A stretch of DNA of 64,000 nucleotides from Candidatus Gastranaerophilales bacterium (GCA_944323685.1 CALUTJ010000002.1:62001-126000); one strand, 5' to 3'; numbered from the stretch's first letter, positions 7,560 through 17,190 are shown. Notes: generated by a model not told the origin, from the sequence alone. A program made the numbers and translations.

Positions 7560-9353
7560 GTGAAAAAGAGAACACTAATAAGTATCGTTATTACTATTGT
7601 TTGTATTGCATTAACAAACAAATTCTGGTTCTGCATAAAACCTTTGCAGATTTCTTTTAAGGCAGAAGGTTCAGGTGACACTAAATTTGAATTCTTTTTA
7701 AACAAAGAAGACAACAACGACTTTAAAAAAGTAAAATACGGAGTTATTGAAACAAACCTTGACGAAAACGATTCTGTTGAACTTTTCATAAACAGGGTTC
7801 ACAAAGCAAAACGTGCGAAAATTACCGTCAGTGCTGTTTCTACCCCCCCCCCGCAGCTTAAAAACATTATCCTGAGCGAGTTTGAGCTAAGATATGGCAA
7901 ATATAAACTCGATGATTTAAAAGCTTTTTCTGTTGAAGGCGCAAAGCTAAAAATTGACGGCGACAGGCTAATTATTTACCCTGAGTCGGAAACTGTTTCT
8001 CTTATTTACAACAAACCTGTTGATTTAAAATCCTCAACAAAGTTTGATATTAAGTTTTTGATTGTTATAGCAGTTTTGAGCTTTTTATTATCTTACAAGC
8101 TCACCTCTTATCTTGCGGACTTTAAGACTTTAAACAATGCCTCAAGAATGGATATTGTCTTTCTTTTTATATTTTTTATTCTGCTGTTTATCCCGATTAG
8201 TCATATTGATACCCAAAGTACTAAATCAGAGAAAGAAAACAGAACACTGGCAAAATACGAGCCTTTTATAAAAGATAAAACGATAAACTTTGACTACGGC
8301 AATGATTTTGAAAAATGGTTCAATGACAGGTTTGCAGGGAGATTTTTTGTTATTCAAAATTACGTAAATTTAAAGTACAGATTAGCTCTAAATTATTTTG
8401 AGTATACAAGATATTTTATAAACAAAAAAAATAACTGGATAATGGACAATATAAAACTTGTAGAACAAATAAATACTCCCCTAAACGCAAATGATTTAGA
8501 CACAATGCTGAAAAGTATAATAACTTTTAATAATTATTGCAAAAAGCACAATATCAAATTATATATTCTGGTTTCACCGGTAAAAGAATATGTATACAAA
8601 GAAAAAAATCCATATTTATTAATTAAAGAAAATAATGCCCTGATACAGTCAAAAGAATATTTTGAAAAAGAATTAAAAAAACAAAATATAACATTTATAC
8701 TGCCTGTTGAAGAATTCAGAAACCGGAGAAACAGCGAAATATTATTTTACAAAACAGACCACCACTGGACAGAAGCCGGAGCATTTTTAGGCTATCAAAT
8801 ATTGATGAAAGAAATACAAAAAGATTTTAAAGATATAAATGTATTAGATAAAAATTTCTTTAATTACGAATATAAAAAGGAAGTAAAATACGCACTACTT
8901 AAATATTTTTATACTCCAGGAATATCATTAGAGGAAATGTTAATTAATGACAAAAAAATAACAGATACACAGTACAAGTATTTTAAAATTCCAAACAGCA
9001 TACAATCCGAAGCAAGAGTAACCCCAACAAGAAAATATTATGAAACAAAATATAATGACAAAGATATACAGGCAAATAATTTAAACGATTACTGGGCAAA
9101 CTCGCATTATAAAAAAGGAAAATATAAAGCTTTTTTGCTTGGCACTTCATATACAGCAGCAATGACACCTTATTTTCAATATACATTTAAAGACTTAATT
9201 CAAAGAAGAGTTAATGTATTGGAAGGAAAAGGCGAATTATCCATCAGGCTTTATAAAAAAGAAATCGAAAAACTAAAACCGGATATAATAATCATTTGTA
9301 TTGATTTTACCTACATAGATAGATTAAAAGACCTTAATAAAGGAGTAAACTAA
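7560..9353 (+). CDS. DHHW/AlgJ-like SGNH protein, probable glycan O-acylation partner
   Basis: The 597-residue product has an N-terminal hydrophobic segment (about 7-25), an extracytoplasmic domain to about 155, and two further membrane segments (about 160-205). The large C-terminal domain contains the D400-H401-H402-W403 motif (TDHHWTEAGA) and a later LGTSYTAA that fits the SGNH nucleophile block. These features belong to AlgX/AlgJ/DHHW-type esterase or acetyltransferase proteins that work with MBOAT membrane acyltransferases, and an MBOAT gene follows directly (stop at 9353, ATG at 9354). The start is GTG at 7560 after TTGGGGA. A run of ten C at 7843-7852 falls in the frame (Thr95-Pro-Pro-Pro) and could make the gene phase variable. 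The 3' half is clearly AT-richer than its partner. Confidence 0.75.
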   Translation: MKKRTLISIVITIVCIALTNKFWFCIKPLQISFKAEGSGDTKFEFFLNKEDNNDFKKVKYGVIETNLDENDSVELFINRVHKAKRAKITVSAVSTPPPQLKNIILSEFELRYGKYKLDDLKAFSVEGAKLKIDGDRLIIYPESETVSLIYNKPVDLKSSTKFDIKFLIVIAVLSFLLSYKLTSYLADFKTLNNASRMDIVFLFIFFILLFIPISHIDTQSTKSEKENRTLAKYEPFIKDKTINFDYGNDFEKWFNDRFAGRFFVIQNYVNLKYRLALNYFEYTRYFINKKNNWIMDNIKLVEQINTPLNANDLDTMLKSIITFNNYCKKHNIKLYILVSPVKEYVYKEKNPYLLIKENNALIQSKEYFEKELKKQNITFILPVEEFRNRRNSEILFYKTDHHWTEAGAFLGYQILMKEIQKDFKDINVLDKNFFNYEYKKEVKYALLKYFYTPGISLEEMLINDKKITDTQYKYFKIPNSIQSEARVTPTRKYYETKYNDKDIQANNLNDYWANSHYKKGKYKAFLLGTSYTAAMTPYFQYTFKDLIQRRVNVLEGKGELSIRLYKKEIEKLKPDIIIICIDFTYIDRLKDLNKGVN

Positions 9354-10754
9354 ATGCTGTTTTCATCAATGACATTTGTGTATATGTTTTTGCCGGTTGT
9401 GTGCTTGATTTATCTTTGCTCTAAAAAAGAGCTGCATAACGGCATTCTCTTAGCCGCAAGCATTTTGTTCTACGCCTGGGGCGAGCCGAGATACTTAGCC
9501 ATTATGTTTTTGACTATCATTGTCAACTACCTTGGCGCTATCGCTGTTGAAAAGTGGGAAAAGCACAAAAAACTTTCTTTAATTTTAACTGTTATTGTTA
9601 ATTTAGGCTTTCTTGCTTACTTCAAATACTTTAACTTTGTTATTGATAACATTAATCACATATTCTCTTTAGACATTAAGCTTGTTGAAGTTATATTGCC
9701 GCTCGGGATTTCTTTTTACACGTTTCAGGCAATGTCTTATCTCATAGATGTTTACAGAGGCGAGTGCAAAGCTCAGAAAGATTTTTACAAACTAGCTTTA
9801 TACATTTGTTTATTTCCGCAGTTAATTGCAGGGCCTATTGTCAAATACCACGATATTGAAGAACAGATTGACTCAAGAGAAGTTAACTTTGACAAGGTGC
9901 AATACGGGGTTAAAAGATTTATTATCGGGCTGTCAAAGAAAATGCTTATCGCAAACACAATGGGCGCTATTGCTGATAAAATCTTTATACAGAGTCCTGA
10001 TACTTTTACGCCTGTTGTTGCGTGGCTGGGTGCTGTTGCGTATTCATTCCAGTTATTCTTTGATTTTTCCGGATATTCTGATATGGCAATAGGACTCGGC
10101 GCAATATTCGGCTTCAAGTTTATGGAAAACTTTAATTACCCCTACATTTCAAAATCCATCACTGAATTTTGGAGAAGGTGGCATATTTCTTTATCCACAT
10201 GGTTTAAGCAGTACTTATACATTCCTTTAGGCGGAAGCAAGTGCGGGCTTAGAAGAACCTGTATAAATCTCGGTATAGTATTTTTCTTAACAGGTTTGTG
10301 GCATGGTGCAAGCTGGACATTTATTGTCTGGGGTGTATGGAACGGATTTTTTATCATATTAGAAAAAATTACCGGCTGGCACAAAGAGGCGCAGGGCTTC
10401 TGGATTAATTTTACAAAGCACCTTTACGCAATATTTGTATTTGTCACAGGCTGGGTTCTGTTCCGCTCTGAGGATTTTGGATATGCTTTTAAATACCTCA
10501 AGAACATGTTCGGATTAGTTAATGTTCACGATATTTCTTATGCAATGCCTTATTATGTTGACACGTACGAAGTTATCATGTTTGTTGCGGCGATAGTTTG
10601 TTCTATTCCGATTTTTCAAAACATTCTTAATGTTAACAAAGAAAACAAACTGCTCTACGGTGCGGTTAACTTATGGCTTTTATTCTTATTCCTGTTATCT
10701 TCTGCCACTATCGCTGCTTCCACTTACAACCCGTTTATCTATTTCAGGTTCTGA
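9354..10754 (+). CDS. MBOAT-family O-acyltransferase (AlgI/DltB/PatA-like)
   Basis: This is a polytopic inner-membrane protein of 466 residues that would move acyl groups, probably acetyl, from the cytoplasm to an extracytoplasmic polysaccharide. Family landmarks are FWRRWHISLSTWFKQYLYIP and GLWHGASWTFIVWG, which includes the catalytic histidine at residue 317. The length and motifs match the AlgI branch. Together with the upstream DHHW protein it forms the AlgI/AlgJ-type two-gene unit. The acceptor glycan cannot be told from the window; no alginate genes are present. The start codon follows the upstream stop without a gap, and GGAG lies about 10 nt before the ATG. Confidence 0.9.
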   Translation: MLFSSMTFVYMFLPVVCLIYLCSKKELHNGILLAASILFYAWGEPRYLAIMFLTIIVNYLGAIAVEKWEKHKKLSLILTVIVNLGFLAYFKYFNFVIDNINHIFSLDIKLVEVILPLGISFYTFQAMSYLIDVYRGECKAQKDFYKLALYICLFPQLIAGPIVKYHDIEEQIDSREVNFDKVQYGVKRFIIGLSKKMLIANTMGAIADKIFIQSPDTFTPVVAWLGAVAYSFQLFFDFSGYSDMAIGLGAIFGFKFMENFNYPYISKSITEFWRRWHISLSTWFKQYLYIPLGGSKCGLRRTCINLGIVFFLTGLWHGASWTFIVWGVWNGFFIILEKITGWHKEAQGFWINFTKHLYAIFVFVTGWVLFRSEDFGYAFKYLKNMFGLVNVHDISYAMPYYVDTYEVIMFVAAIVCSIPIFQNILNVNKENKLLYGAVNLWLLFLFLLSSATIAASTYNPFIYFRF

Positions 10755-10933
10755 TATAACAAACAGACATATTTTATAAAAATTTTAGTATTAACTTTTG
10801 TATAGTTATTTGTGCAGGGTAGCAAAAAATATTTTTAGACGTTTTAAAGCAAATGGACACATCAGTCAAAAAATCCTTTAAATATTTTTTTTATCGGGTT
10901 AAGATAATATTCCAAAGGTATTAAGCTGTAAAA

Positions 10934-13462
10934 ATGAAAAGCGTGAAAATCGGACAAATTGAACCAAAAAATCAATACGGTCTGAAGCGAAAAGAAATCC
11001 GCTATCACTATGCGGAACAGGGTTCGCTCCATTCGGGCAAACAAGATACCTTACAGAATAAAAGTATATTATCAAAACCCTTGCAAGAAGGCGCAAATGC
11101 GCAAATATCTTTCAAGGGTTTTGATTATAAATTTGCAAAAATTTCTCTTAAGCCGATTATAAAAAAAGTGCCCAAAAACCTTCAAGACAAGGTTTTTGAT
11201 TCATTAAAAAAAATAAATTCCCAACAGCATGAATACTACACAGAGATAAAAAACAAATACATAAAATATATTCTCGAACACAAGGATTTTCAACAAACAA
11301 ACGGCTTAACCCCTGAAATATTAGAAGGTCTTAAACAGGGACAGCTTATTTATGTCCCTAAAAAACCTGTTTTAACAAAATTCTTAACCCAGCTTATATC
11401 ACCTGTTACGGCAGTTTACAGATGGGGCGAAAAACTAATCCTGCCCAAAGATTCTCAAATCCTCAAAAAAAGAGCCGAAAGAGAAAAAGTGCTAAAAGAC
11501 TTCCGCTCATTAGAAGGGCTTTTAAAATCACACGAAATCTGGGAAAACGGTTATCGAAAAAAAAGCGGTCACAAAAAATTTAATGAAACCTCTAAATTCC
11601 TAATCCCTGACGATGTGCTGCTTGGAAAAATCAACAGACGAAGAAACAAAGTTGTTGACCCCAATAAAGGCAAGTATTCTTCTAACTCATTAATGATAGG
11701 CAACAGACTTATCTCGGGTATTGTTTATTCTTATTTCCTCGGGACGGACGCATATAACACAACAATGCGCTACAGCAACGACAAAAACGAAGCTGCCAAT
11801 CAAAGAAAATCCCGTGTGGCACAAGAATTTTCAAGAATAGCGATGAATATGTACATACAAAACCTGTTGTTCGGAACCTTTGAAACCGCAGTTAACAGAA
11901 GCCTTTCAACAGCAATGTTTGTGTCCGGTTCAACAGTTGCTTTTTCTGAAATATTAGGCAGAAAACTTGTAGGCAAACCGATTATGCCTTCTGACAAAGA
12001 TACTCTCGACAGGCTTGAAAAAGAAATGTATGAAAAGAAAGGCATACTGCCTTCTATCGGACGTTTGTTAACAACTGTCAAGAAAAAACCCGCAACCGCA
12101 CAGGTGCAGTCAGTATCCGCACCGCACATTGCTTTTGATAAAACAAAAGCAAATGCAAAACTCTTTAAGGCCTTTGCAAAAAACAGCGAAAAAAACACGA
12201 AAGCACTATCCGGCCAACCGCTAAAAAACAATACGGAACCTTCTTTTAAAGGTTATTACCGTGTTGAAAAACTCTTTGATAAAAACAGGCTCAACAACAT
12301 AATAAAAATACTTGAACAGGCTGACGCCCAAACAGCCGCAACACTTAAAAATGCAATCTTAAAATCAAGTGAAAAATCGGCTTTCTTTAAAGAATACAAC
12401 CTCTCGGCTCCGCAAAAATTCAGTGATTTGATAAATAAAATTGACTACACTCAAATCCCCGTAGGTACACAGGAAACCGTCTGGGGCAAATGGACCAAAA
12501 GTATACTGGTTCCGGTTAATTTTGCAAAAAATGTTGTAAGAAGAACGTACTATTTCTTCAAAAACTGCTACAACATCGTATCCGGCAAAAAAAATAACAA
12601 TCTTGAAGAAGAACTTGCAAGAGTTATGACAGAAAATACCGCATACAGCACAGGTTTTAAAAAATACCTTAACGACAGAATGGAACTTGAGGTATGGAAA
12701 ACCTCGCCGCTTTCAAAAGAAGATAAAACAATAAAAATTTATAAAGAGTACAAGTCTTCACGCAAAAAAGAAAAAGAAGACATAGAAGGTGCAAAAAACA
12801 TACTGCTCTGGCTTGATAAACAAATACACAGAGAAAATATAAAAATTCAGCCTGACGGAACTTTAGACCAAAAAGATGTAAATAAATTGCAGAATATTCT
12901 TAAAGAATCAGTAATGCGCGCCGACGGAGAAAAACAGCTTGAATACGACGGAAACACACTTGCGCAGACAAATATAAACCTCTCCCGTGCAATAACTACA
13001 CTGTTTCTTGTAACTGACGCATATAACCTTACAATGCAATACAGCAATGACAACAAAAAAGACGCAAATAAGAGCGCCAAAAACAGAGCCGCTCAAGAAA
13101 TTTCCCGTATAAGCGTGTCTGCCTACATCATGGCATTTGTTCACAACCTGTTATCAAAACTCTGCAACTCAAGCCTTGCCGGTGCATTTACCTTGACTGC
13201 GTTGACTTCATCAATTAATGATTCTATCTCAAGAGAGGTTGTAGGTGTTCCGCTGAGTGCAAAAACACAGTCCGAACTTGAAGAAATCGACAGAAAAAAT
13301 TCCCGTTCCAAAAGCCCGATAAAAAAAGCACTTGCTTATTCTATAGGCAAAAAATCCGCATTGCCGCCGCAAAATTTAACGGCAAACCTGAATAATACGG
13401 CAAAAACAACTGATGTAGATTATTTTTCAAACGACTTTTTTATAACTCCCGAAATTAATTAA
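10934..13462 (+). CDS. Large internally duplicated protein with two S-F-K-G motifs
   Basis: I do not recognise a named family. The 842-residue protein is basic and mostly helical, and consists of two diverged halves. Each half begins with an S-F-K-G motif (SFKGFDYKF at residue 59, SFKGYYRVEK at residue 437). Each later carries a block of the form TDAYNxTMxYSND (residues 271 and 694), followed by an A-rich helix with R-x-AQE-x-SRI and two moderately hydrophobic stretches. The blocks end in a conserved V-G-x-P and a charged helix (LEKEMYEKKG; LEEIDRKNSR). No classical signal peptide is seen. The hydrophobic stretches suggest membrane association. The start is the first ATG of the frame; its ribosome site is weak. 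It lies upstream of rsmH with a 30-nt gap. Confidence 0.7.
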   Translation: MKSVKIGQIEPKNQYGLKRKEIRYHYAEQGSLHSGKQDTLQNKSILSKPLQEGANAQISFKGFDYKFAKISLKPIIKKVPKNLQDKVFDSLKKINSQQHEYYTEIKNKYIKYILEHKDFQQTNGLTPEILEGLKQGQLIYVPKKPVLTKFLTQLISPVTAVYRWGEKLILPKDSQILKKRAEREKVLKDFRSLEGLLKSHEIWENGYRKKSGHKKFNETSKFLIPDDVLLGKINRRRNKVVDPNKGKYSSNSLMIGNRLISGIVYSYFLGTDAYNTTMRYSNDKNEAANQRKSRVAQEFSRIAMNMYIQNLLFGTFETAVNRSLSTAMFVSGSTVAFSEILGRKLVGKPIMPSDKDTLDRLEKEMYEKKGILPSIGRLLTTVKKKPATAQVQSVSAPHIAFDKTKANAKLFKAFAKNSEKNTKALSGQPLKNNTEPSFKGYYRVEKLFDKNRLNNIIKILEQADAQTAATLKNAILKSSEKSAFFKEYNLSAPQKFSDLINKIDYTQIPVGTQETVWGKWTKSILVPVNFAKNVVRRTYYFFKNCYNIVSGKKNNNLEEELARVMTENTAYSTGFKKYLNDRMELEVWKTSPLSKEDKTIKIYKEYKSSRKKEKEDIEGAKNILLWLDKQIHRENIKIQPDGTLDQKDVNKLQNILKESVMRADGEKQLEYDGNTLAQTNINLSRAITTLFLVTDAYNLTMQYSNDNKKDANKSAKNRAAQEISRISVSAYIMAFVHNLLSKLCNSSLAGAFTLTALTSSINDSISREVVGVPLSAKTQSELEEIDRKNSRSKSPIKKALAYSIGKKSALPPQNLTANLNNTAKTTDVDYFSNDFFITPEIN

Positions 13463-13492
13463 AACATTTCTTGTTTAATATAAAATAATGTA

Positions 13493-14455
13493 ATGGATAA
13501 GAAAAACTTAAACCCTGAATTCCAACACTATACGGTAATGGCTCACGAAGCGGTTGACGCACTAAATTGCGCCTCCGGCAAAATATATGTCGATGCAACC
13601 TTAGGCGGTGGCGGACACAGTGAACTTATACTGCAAAAAATTCAGCCGGACGGGCGTTTAATAGCTTTTGACATTGATAACGATGCGATAAATTACGCCT
13701 CGAAAAGATTAAAAGATTACAAAAATTTAACAATTGTACATGACTCATATACAAATATTAAGCAAGTTTTACAAAATCTCGGAATAAAAGAAATTACCGG
13801 CGGAATCGTCTTTGACCTCGGTGCCTCGTATCACCAGCTGACAAAGCAGGAAAGAGGTTTCAGCTTCATGAAAGATGCTCCGTTAGACATGCGGTTTAAC
13901 ACGGACAATGACTTTAGCGCCTATGACGTGGTTAACGGTTACAGCGAAGAGGATTTGATAAGAATAATAAGCGAATACGGCGAAGAACGCTTCACCAGAA
14001 GGATTGTAAAAAGCATTGTTAATTACAGAAAGACTAAAAACATAGAAACCACGCTGGAGTTAGCGGAAATTATAAAAAACTCCGTACCTAAAACAAAGGA
14101 AAAAATTCACCCCGCAACCCGCACGTTTCAGGCAATTCGCATAGAAGTTAACAATGAATTACAAAATATTAAAAATACTTTAAATGATGTGCTTACTTTA
14201 TTATCTGTTGATGCTATAATTAGTGTAATAAGTTTTCACTCTCTTGAGGATAGACTTGTTAAACAGTGTTTCAAGTATTATTCGGCCAGGTGCAGATGCA
14301 AACCCAATGAACCTGTTTGTCACTGTAAACCGCCCATGCTTGAACTTGTTAACAAGAAACCGATATTAGCTTCAGAATCTGAAATCAAAGAAAATCCTCC
14401 GTCACGATCTGCAAAACTGAGGATAGCAAAAAAAATTACGTCATGGGAGAACTAA
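13493..14455 (+). CDS. rsmH: 16S rRNA (cytosine-1402 N4) methyltransferase
   Basis: RsmH (MraW) methylates N4 of C1402 in 16S rRNA. The SAM-binding loop VDATLGGGGHSELIL, GGIVFDLGASYHQL and DAPLDMRFN are clear. The C-terminal part has SFHSLEDRLVKQCFK and PSRSAKLRIA, both typical. Unusually, a cysteine-rich stretch (CRCKPNEPVCHC) follows, consistent with the family's variable insert. At 320 residues the length is normal. The next gene begins one base after the stop and looks like ftsL, the usual neighbour in division and cell-wall clusters. Confidence 0.96.
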   Translation: MDKKNLNPEFQHYTVMAHEAVDALNCASGKIYVDATLGGGGHSELILQKIQPDGRLIAFDIDNDAINYASKRLKDYKNLTIVHDSYTNIKQVLQNLGIKEITGGIVFDLGASYHQLTKQERGFSFMKDAPLDMRFNTDNDFSAYDVVNGYSEEDLIRIISEYGEERFTRRIVKSIVNYRKTKNIETTLELAEIIKNSVPKTKEKIHPATRTFQAIRIEVNNELQNIKNTLNDVLTLLSVDAIISVISFHSLEDRLVKQCFKYYSARCRCKPNEPVCHCKPPMLELVNKKPILASESEIKENPPSRSAKLRIAKKITSWEN

Positions 14456-14456
14456 A

Positions 14457-14924
14457 TTGACAAGACCTGTTAGCAATCAAAAAGGTAATTACAACAAGTA
14501 CCGCTCAAGTGCAAACGGAAATGTTTATGCTTCAACACCGGTAATTGACGGCTATTTCCCCCAGACTCACAAAACTTACAAAGAAATCGTTATATCAAGA
14601 GTTAACAAAACTCTTTGCGCAATACTTATACTGTTCATTATGTTATCTGCGGTAAGCTATTATTTTGTGACTTCAAGTGAAATCACATTGAATAAGTATC
14701 GCAAACAGGTGCTTGCTCTTAATTACGAAAATGTTGAGCTGCAAAACAAACTGGATTATCTAAAATCTTATTACAATGTTGATAAAGCCATGCAAAAACA
14801 GCATCTGCTTCAAAAAGCCAAAAACGTTATCGAGGTTAAAGGCTCAACCTCAGCACCCCTTGACAGAACAGCTATGTCCTCAGAAAAACAACAAAAACAA
14901 CTCCAGTGGTCATTAGGTTTTTAA
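14457..14924 (+). CDS. FtsL-like division protein (single-pass, coiled coil)
   Basis: The 155-residue protein has a basic 50-residue cytoplasmic N-terminus, one membrane span (about 52-71, TLCAILILFIMLSAVSYYFV) and a periplasmic leucine-zipper-like coiled coil (about 75-108) with ELQNKLDYLKS. This architecture and the position directly after rsmH match FtsL, which links FtsB and FtsQ to septal peptidoglycan synthesis. FtsL sequences are too divergent to be sure by eye. The start is a TTG at 14457 with GGGAGA 6 nt upstream; there is no earlier in-frame ATG. The usual next gene, ftsI, is absent. Confidence 0.6.
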   Translation: MTRPVSNQKGNYNKYRSSANGNVYASTPVIDGYFPQTHKTYKEIVISRVNKTLCAILILFIMLSAVSYYFVTSSEITLNKYRKQVLALNYENVELQNKLDYLKSYYNVDKAMQKQHLLQKAKNVIEVKGSTSAPLDRTAMSSEKQQKQLQWSLGF

Positions 14925-14938
14925 TAAGGTTTTAAATC

Positions 14939-15286
14939 ATGCCTGAAAAATATATTGAAGAAATCAACGCAATAACTGCCGAGATAGAAAAATCCTGCGG
15001 CAGGGAAGGCTCTGTTGACAACCTGTGGGAGTTATACTATCAAAGAGGTTATCTGTACTTTTTGAACAATGATGACGATAAAGCAAAAGCAGATTACAAA
15101 CAGGCGCAAACCTTCGGGCTTGATGTGACAGAACTGCCTTATTACTCTTTTTCAAATTCAAACAGCAAACGCAGAGAATTTCTGTTGCAGGAAAAAATCC
15201 TTGTCTTTTTGATTTTGATAATGGTGTTTGTTGCTATCGCTTTTCAGATAATCAGTTTTGTATACAACATAAAAGCGGCAATGTAG
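14939..15286 (+). CDS. Small tail-anchored protein with one TPR-like repeat
   Basis: The 115-residue product has a soluble N-terminal part with one helix pair resembling a tetratricopeptide repeat (about 27-60, YQRGYLYFLNNDDDKAKADY) and a single membrane span near the C-terminus (about 87-108). It would therefore face the cytoplasm as a tail-anchored protein. It follows the FtsL-like gene by 14 nt and is probably co-transcribed. Its role is unknown. It converges on the GGDEF/HD-GYP gene with a 23-nt gap and no clear terminator. Confidence 0.65.
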   Translation: MPEKYIEEINAITAEIEKSCGREGSVDNLWELYYQRGYLYFLNNDDDKAKADYKQAQTFGLDVTELPYYSFSNSNSKRREFLLQEKILVFLILIMVFVAIAFQIISFVYNIKAAM

Positions 15287-15309
15287 ATTTCAACACTTTT
15301 AAAACATAG

Positions 15310-17190
15310 CTAAATCATTGTGTATAAAGACTCTGATATGTTTATAAATTCTCTTACAAGGTCTTTATCCCACTGTATACCGGCACCGACCCTTAAAATT
15401 TCGCAGGCTTTTTCGTTTGACATACCTTTACGGTAAGGTCTGTCAGAGATAAGTGCGTGATATGCATCCGCAACCGAAACAATTCTTGCGGCAAGAGGAA
15501 TTTCTTCTCCCTTCAGCTTTTCAGGATACCCCGAACCGTCCCAGTGTTCATGGTGGTATTTTACAATCGGGATAAGGTCGTGCAAAGATTCGTTCGGCAT
15601 AAGTACTTTTTCCGCACCTATAACAGGATGCTGCTTCATAATCTCCCATTCGTCGTCAGTAAGTTTGGACGGCTTTTTAAGAACGGTTTCAGGTATACCG
15701 ATTTTGCCGATGTCATGCAAAAGCGCGCCGAGCTTGATTCTTTCTACATCTTTTTCCGGAAGATTTAATGCTCTTGCAAGAGCTTCCGAATATCTTGAAA
15801 CAGCCGAGGAGTGACCTTTTGTGTATTCGTCTTTTGCATCTATGGCACCGGCAAGAGAGGTAACAACCTCTATTAAATGCCCCTGGTTTATGATTTCTTC
15901 GCTGTGGAATTTGTTAACAAGTTCTTCATCAAAGTTTATGCCGATAGACGCGTGCCTTTTTGCAATAACCGATGCAAAAGAACTCAGGGCTGTGTCATCC
16001 CAAAAATCAAAGTCATCGGAGCAAACAATTGTTGACATACCGTTTTTGTAGCCTTTGCTTTTGGAAATATACATGGCCTGTTCGGCAAGAATCAATAATT
16101 TTTCCAAATCCTGCGTTGAATTAGGATAAGTAGCTATACCTACAGAAGCTTTAACAGGGCCGACATCATCAACAAGACAGCACGAGAGCGAATACGTTAA
16201 GTATTCCGCAAGGTATTTTGCTTCGGACGAGGTTGTTTCAGGCAATATAATTGCAATCTCATCGCCTCCGTATCTTGCTGCCGAGTCATTGTTTCTTATC
16301 CCCTGTTTAATTTTGTCCGCAACAAGTTTTATAATTTCATCACCCTTGGCAGCACCAAAATCCTTGTTTATTTGAGATATGTTGTTGATATCAAATATAA
16401 CAATTGAAGTCCGCGCCTGGGTTCTTTTGGCTTTGTCAATCTCTGTTGCGAGAATTTCCTGGAATTTTCTGTGATTATACAAACCGGTAAGCGCATCCGT
16501 GTCTGTATTCATCAAAACTTTTGCAGAAAGATTTTTGTTTTGAATAAACAAAGCAAGATAGTTCGCCATCAGTTTGTAAACATCGGCAGTTGATTCATAG
16601 TTGTTGTCACCTACAAGCATAACCCCGATGCATTCATTAATAGCGCATAACGGAAGGATAGCAACGGCAGATTCGGTAAGATAATGGACGTTTAAAAATC
16701 TGCTGCTCGGTTCATAGACAGGTGTCTGAGCCTTAAAAGCTTTTTCCACGGGATTGTCGGAATCGTTTAAAAGCACCCTGCTTGTAAACGTAGAGCCGAT
16801 TTTGTCTATAATTTTAAAGTTGATACAGTTTGATTGTTCGTGATAAAGTCCGAAAGCTGAAAACGAAGCGTTCAATTTGTTTATAAATATGTTGTGCAAA
16901 GAATAAAACATTTCGTTCTGGTTATCTTTGCCCCTCGTGATTTCATTAATAAACTTTATAACTTCCTGATAATCAATATTTTCATAAGTACGCCAGCTCT
17001 TGTTGTTGTAGCCCGCATAGAGCCTGTTTGAGGTGGTTCTGTTGTTGATAGAATTAATTTTAGAAATAAGCCCGCTCGGAATAATGGGATTTGAGTGCTT
17101 TTCTTCAAACCCGATATTTTCCGCATTTTGTCCCTGCGCAGAATTATCAACATTTTTCTTTTTGAAAGTATTGAAATTATCGAAATTCAA
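15310..17190 (-). CDS. Hybrid diguanylate cyclase / HD-GYP phosphodiesterase
   Basis: This 626-residue protein probably controls cyclic-di-GMP. The N-terminal 80 residues look disordered. About 85-215 resembles a GAF sensor domain. A GGDEF domain follows (about 230-395) with an intact active loop, RYGGDEIAIILP, near residue 308. The C-terminal HD-GYP domain (about 430-620) has HDIGKIGIP near 491 and HHEHWDGSGYP near 553. Both catalytic motifs are intact, so either synthesis or hydrolysis is possible. There is no membrane segment. The gene lies next to, and in the same direction as, an orphan response regulator 169 nt upstream. Confidence 0.9.
   Translation of the reverse strand: MNFDNFNTFKKKNVDNSAQGQNAENIGFEEKHSNPIIPSGLISKINSINNRTTSNRLYAGYNNKSWRTYENIDYQEVIKFINEITRGKDNQNEMFYSLHNIFINKLNASFSAFGLYHEQSNCINFKIIDKIGSTFTSRVLLNDSDNPVEKAFKAQTPVYEPSSRFLNVHYLTESAVAILPLCAINECIGVMLVGDNNYESTADVYKLMANYLALFIQNKNLSAKVLMNTDTDALTGLYNHRKFQEILATEIDKAKRTQARTSIVIFDINNISQINKDFGAAKGDEIIKLVADKIKQGIRNNDSAARYGGDEIAIILPETTSSEAKYLAEYLTYSLSCCLVDDVGPVKASVGIATYPNSTQDLEKLLILAEQAMYISKSKGYKNGMSTIVCSDDFDFWDDTALSSFASVIAKRHASIGINFDEELVNKFHSEEIINQGHLIEVVTSLAGAIDAKDEYTKGHSSAVSRYSEALARALNLPEKDVERIKLGALLHDIGKIGIPETVLKKPSKLTDDEWEIMKQHPVIGAEKVLMPNESLHDLIPIVKYHHEHWDGSGYPEKLKGEEIPLAARIVSVADAYHALISDRPYRKGMSNEKACEILRVGAGIQWDKDLVREFINISESLYTMI

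Noticed and set aside
7409-7660. Rightward frame overlapping the start of the DHHW gene
   Set aside because: It overlaps the GTG start region in another frame, has no ribosome site and its product is unlike any protein.
10899-11096. Leftward frames over the start of the 842-residue gene
   Set aside because: They are antisense shadows without ribosome sites and with biased composition.
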